Shown piece by piece: positions 8,324 to 10,986 of a DNA stretch of 10,986 bases. Source of the DNA: an uncultured Sutterella sp. (lineage in GTDB: Bacteria; Pseudomonadota; Gammaproteobacteria; Burkholderiales; Burkholderiaceae_F); NCBI GenBank assembly GCA_900552195.1, contig URYO01000026.1:1-10986 (forward strand), written 5' to 3'. The notes under the pieces are model-generated. The model was not told the DNA's origin. It ran no database searches and was given only the letters and a program-made list of their open reading frames with translations. The position numbers were made by a program, and so were the translations under genes. How positions within the stretch are numbered: the first letter of the stretch is position 1; each line of letters starts with the position of its first letter.

Positions 8324-8325
8324 AT

Positions 8326-8358
8326 TGATTCGGAAACAGCGGTTGATTTTCCGAATCA
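8326..8358. repeat. Perfect 11-bp inverted repeat at the start of the M3-family gene
   Basis: TGATTCGGAAA (8326-8336) and TTTCCGAATCA (8348-8358) are exact reverse complements separated by 11 bases. The element ends 2 bp before the favoured ATG (8323-8321) on the minus strand. As DNA it could be an operator for an unlinked regulator. As RNA it would form a hairpin just before, or around, the start codon. It has no U-run on either side and so does not look like a terminator. Confidence 0.7.
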
Positions 8359-8366
8359 TTCTAATG

Positions 8367-8416
8367 AAAAAGAAAAGAGGCGGCCGTTCCCTCACTAGAT
8401 AGAAGCCAGCCGCCCG
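8367..8416 (-). terminator. Rho-independent terminator after the M20 peptidase gene
   Basis: On the minus strand, GGCGGC (8414-8409) pairs with GCCGCC (8384-8379), and the stem can be lengthened by wobble pairs on both sides. The loop is about 20 nt. It is followed at once by TCTTTTCTTTTT (8378-8367). It lies about 40 bp after the peptidase stop codon at 8455. The loop contains the GTG that would be the longest start of the M3-family frame, so that start is unlikely. Confidence 0.75.
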
Positions 8417-8454
8417 GAGAGGGTTTATTGGTTCGAGGTGTTGTGTTCTTTTAT

Positions 8455-9702
8455 TTATCCGAGAAGGGGTTTAGTGGTTTCCGTACCGGCTAATGCAAGC
8501 GCGGTTAAGAGAACCAGCTGAGGTCCGAGCTCGGTCTTTTCCATGATGAAATGCTCTTTAAGCGTATGAGCTCCGATTCCCTTACCGCCGGAACACAGGC
8601 AAGTGGCGGGAATGTTGTGGCTCATCGGAGCATTCGCATCCGTGGAAGACATTGCATAGTTTGTCAGCTCAATGCCAAGTGTCTTCTGGGCGCTGCGAGC
8701 AGCCTGAAGAACCGGGCAACTGTGCGGACGAAGTCCGCCCGGACGATTGCCGATCATGGTCTTGGTGAGCTTCAGACCATTTTCATCAGCAACACCCCAC
8801 CGGGCATTTTCTTCTTTGATGGCCTTCTCGAAGGCGCCTAAAACTTCACTCTCTACGCGAAGCAGTTCGTCATTGGAAACGCTGCGGATATCCACGTCCA
8901 CTTCGCAGTGAGCGGAAATCGTGTTGACCGTCGTACCGCCCTTGATCGTACCAATCGTGAAGGTGGTCTTTGGGTCTTCCGGAACTTTGATGTCGGCAAT
9001 GATATTGCCGGCACGGCAAACGGCGTGAATGGCGCTCGGAGTCTTGCCGAAGTCAGCGAAAGAGTGTCCGCCTGTACCGTCCACGGCTAAACGCCATCGG
9101 TGAGAACCGACTGCACCGTAAAGGACGCGGCCGACGTCCGTACTGTCGATCGCGACAAAACCGTCAAGCTTGTTGTTAGCACAGAGATGCTTTGAGCCGC
9201 GAATATCGCCGTTGCCCTCTTCGCCGACGGTACCGACAAACCAGATATCGCCGACAGTGCGGATGTCTTCTTTTTCAAGGGCGCGGAGCACCTGGAGAAG
9301 TGCTCTCAAGCCGGAGCAGTTGTCACCAATGCCGGGGGCACGGTAGATATTTCCCTCTTTTTTGACCTTGACGTCGGTTCCGGCCGGGAACACGGAATCC
9401 ATATGAGCACCGATGGCGAGAACTGGGCCGTTGCCGGAACCCTTGCGGATACCGATCACGTTTCCGATTTCATCAATATGAACATCGGTCAAACCGTACT
9501 GCCTCATACGCTCTGCAACAGAAGCGGCTCTTTTCTCTTCGTGGAAAGTCGGAGCTTCAATTTCGCAGAGCTCAATCTGTTCCAGCATAGCGACTTCAGT
9601 CTGGTCTTTAATGAAGGCAATAGCCGCTTCAACTTTGGGTTCCTTAGAGATTTCGGTAACGAGATCGAGAACTTTGGAATCTAATGCGGGAATATTTTTC
9701 AT
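8455..9702 (-). CDS. M20-family zinc metallopeptidase (peptidase T-like)
   Basis: This 415-residue cytoplasmic enzyme has the expected set of M20 metal-site residues. They are H100 and D102 in GAHMDSVFP, bridging D127 in GIGDNCSG, the catalytic pair E161-E162 in VGEEGNGD, D186 in VAIDSTDV, and the last ligand, probably H379 in GAHTLKEHF. The inserted dimerisation or lid domain begins after GAVGSHRWRLAVDG (about 197-210) and includes GTIKGGTTVNTISAHCEVDVDIR, split around 251-273. Such enzymes remove N-terminal residues from small peptides or deacylate amino acids with one or two zinc ions; the exact substrate cannot be told. No signal peptide is present. AGGA lies about 10 nt before the ATG. 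The gene follows the DcuC-type transporter by 15 bp, so the two are probably co-transcribed, and a terminator follows. One inference is that the carrier imports a compound that this hydrolase processes. Confidence 0.93.
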   Translation of the reverse strand: MKNIPALDSKVLDLVTEISKEPKVEAAIAFIKDQTEVAMLEQIELCEIEAPTFHEEKRAASVAERMRQYGLTDVHIDEIGNVIGIRKGSGNGPVLAIGAHMDSVFPAGTDVKVKKEGNIYRAPGIGDNCSGLRALLQVLRALEKEDIRTVGDIWFVGTVGEEGNGDIRGSKHLCANNKLDGFVAIDSTDVGRVLYGAVGSHRWRLAVDGTGGHSFADFGKTPSAIHAVCRAGNIIADIKVPEDPKTTFTIGTIKGGTTVNTISAHCEVDVDIRSVSNDELLRVESEVLGAFEKAIKEENARWGVADENGLKLTKTMIGNRPGGLRPHSCPVLQAARSAQKTLGIELTNYAMSSTDANAPMSHNIPATCLCSGGKGIGAHTLKEHFIMEKTELGPQLVLLTALALAGTETTKPLLG

Positions 9703-9717
9703 GCCAGTCTGTTCCTA

Positions 9718-10986
9718 TTAAACCAGGAAGTAAAGAGTGAGAACCATCACAACAGCGGCCGGAGCAGTTCTCTTCACGACTTCAACCGGGGAGACGCCTG
9801 CGATACCGGACAGAAGGATGATGCCGCCTGCAAGCGGAGAAGCCTGACGACCGATACCGGCTGCCATCATGGCGAGGTAACCCAGACCGTCAATGGTCAT
9901 TCCGAATGTCGGAGCGTGCGGAGTAACCGCTTCGTTAAAGGCGAATGCTGCCGCATCGCCGGAGCCTGTTAACACGGCCAGGAAGAACGGACCGAAAGCA
10001 CCGCCGATCTTGGCAACTTCGTTGGAGTGAGTCAGATACTGAACGAAAACTTCAATGACGCCTGCGGCACGTAAACCTGCGGCAAACACACCGGCAGCAA
10101 TAATGATACCGAGGATCTTGGCATAGCCGTTACCCATACCGGCGAAGAATTTCTTCGTGACTTCTTCGGGGTTGGAGCGTGTAACGACTAAGGCATAGAA
10201 CGTACCGATCAACATAGCGGTTGCAACAGACATCTTGAGCTGCGGGAACCAGATGGAAGCGCAAACGAGAAGAACGACCGGAACGATCGGAGCGATCGCG
10301 AACAGGATGTTCGGATGTTCAATTTCGTTGGAAGCAACTTCAACGGCTTCTTCAACAGCGGCTTTACCGCGCTTAAAGTCACCGAAAGCAAAGCAGGTGA
10401 TCGTGATCACGACAATGCTGATCAAGCCCATGGTGACGGTAGTCGTGGCATGAGCTCCGATGAACTGCATGATTTCCATGGATGCGAGCTTGGAGATGAA
10501 CGGGTTATGAGAAACGCCCGGGTTCAGATAAGCCGGCATCATGCAGCCGCCGACAGCTGCAGCAGCAATAGCGGGTTTGAAACCGCTTCTGATCATGATC
10601 GGGATCATTGTCGGACCGACGGCAGCGGAAAGACCGGCCATAGAAGGAATGGCAGTGGCAATCACGCTGGTCACGATCATGCAGGAAGGAAGGAGAAACA
10701 CGCCGAGCTTTTTCAGCGGTCTCATCAGAAGGCTAACCAGATGAACGTCGCATTTGGTCAGAGAAATCACTGCAGCAAAACCGAGCGCCGAGCAGATGGC
10801 GATGATCAGGCTGCCGTTTGTCATCGATTTGTCGAACTGCTTGAAAGCGATCATCGGCTGCAATGAAATGAAGGCCATCACAAAGCCGGAAGTCAGCAGA
10901 ACGAGACGAGTTTCATAGTCGCCGCTCAGGAACTTTCCTACGGAGATTACGATGTCTATCTCATCCGCGCCTTCCATGATTGCCAT
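9718..10986 (-). CDS. DcuC-family C4-dicarboxylate carrier, 5' end at the window edge and apparently chimeric
   Basis: The frame covers 422 residues and may continue beyond the window. From about residue 26 it is a many-helix inner-membrane carrier of the DcuC family, which moves fumarate, succinate and related dicarboxylates in anaerobic metabolism. Signatures are YLNPGVSHNPFISKLASMEI, IIAAGVFAAGLRAAGVIE, VLTGSGDAAAFAFNEAVTPH, GRQASPLAGGI and SPVEVVKRT. E. coli DcuC has about 461 residues, so the C-terminal three quarters are complete here. The first 25 residues (MAIMEGADEIDIVISVGKFL and SGDYE) do not form the family's first membrane helix. They look like an internal segment of class I aldolase DeoC. 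The ATG at 10986 is therefore unlikely to be the true start of a native carrier. The gene ends with TAA 15 bp before the M20 peptidase. Substrate specificity is inferred from the family only; some relatives are of unknown substrate. Confidence 0.85.
   Translation of the reverse strand: MAIMEGADEIDIVISVGKFLSGDYETRLVLLTSGFVMAFISLQPMIAFKQFDKSMTNGSLIIAICSALGFAAVISLTKCDVHLVSLLMRPLKKLGVFLLPSCMIVTSVIATAIPSMAGLSAAVGPTMIPIMIRSGFKPAIAAAAVGGCMMPAYLNPGVSHNPFISKLASMEIMQFIGAHATTTVTMGLISIVVITITCFAFGDFKRGKAAVEEAVEVASNEIEHPNILFAIAPIVPVVLLVCASIWFPQLKMSVATAMLIGTFYALVVTRSNPEEVTKKFFAGMGNGYAKILGIIIAAGVFAAGLRAAGVIEVFVQYLTHSNEVAKIGGAFGPFFLAVLTGSGDAAAFAFNEAVTPHAPTFGMTIDGLGYLAMMAAGIGRQASPLAGGIILLSGIAGVSPVEVVKRTAPAAVVMVLTLYFLV
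10912..10986 (-). other. DeoC-like segment at the window edge, in frame with the transporter
   Basis: Residues 5-25 of the frame (EGADEIDIVISVGKFLSGDY plus E) match the core of deoxyribose-phosphate aldolase as remembered from Bacteroidetes-type enzymes, where GADEIDIVISVG precedes a GDYE. Right after this the frame becomes DcuC-like (TRLVLLTSGF). The change falls at GDYET, close to a point where both families have a G-(D)-Y-E-like stretch, so a short shared sequence may have joined them. It is either a real fusion or deletion scar or an assembly chimera at a contig end; the window cannot decide. Confidence 0.6.

Noticed and set aside
8324..8395. GTG at 8395 as the start of the M3-family protein
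   Set aside because: It sits in the loop of the upstream terminator, has no ribosome site, and the added residues do not look like a family N-terminus or a signal peptide.
10315..10866. Plus-strand open frame of 183 codons
   Set aside because: It is antisense to the DcuC-like carrier, and its Asp/His/Arg-rich sequence is what a membrane-protein gene gives when read backwards.

Overview
The window reads as a piece of a Gram-negative proteobacterial chromosome. The evidence is a complete tripartite RND efflux operon with lipoprotein signals suited to a two-membrane envelope, strong Shine-Dalgarno sites, mid-range GC and a DcuC-type anaerobic dicarboxylate carrier. The protein style suggests a gut betaproteobacterium of the Sutterella/Parasutterella kind; this is an impression from memory, not a search result. 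All six genes I accept lie on the minus strand, so they read from the right end of the window to the left. Coding density is high and no gene-free stretch exceeds 300 bases. I see no rRNA, tRNA, CRISPR array or mobile element.

Right part (10986 to about 8367): a DcuC-family transporter, open at the window edge, is followed after 15 bp by an M20-family metallopeptidase with all its metal ligands. The pair ends in a GC-rich hairpin with a U-rich tail, a likely rho-independent terminator. The first 25 or so residues of the transporter frame do not look like DcuC. They look like an internal piece of deoxyribose-phosphate aldolase (DeoC), so the right edge is either a real gene fusion or a chimeric assembly end.

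Middle (8358 to 6512): an M3B oligoendopeptidase F-family protein, preceded by a perfect 11-bp inverted repeat. Its zinc motif, normally HELGH, reads IMYGH. The first histidine and the catalytic glutamate are gone, while the flanking family signature is intact, so it is probably a pseudoenzyme.

Left part (about 6450 to 1): an AcrAB/MexAB-OprM-type multidrug efflux operon in the order adaptor, RND pump, outer-membrane channel, TetR-family regulator. Spacing is very tight: 14 bp, 0 bp, then an 8-bp overlap. A 20-bp TetR-type palindrome sits over the -35 region upstream of the adaptor. The simplest model is a negative feedback loop in which the last gene of the operon encodes the repressor of its own promoter. 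The regulator runs off the left edge.
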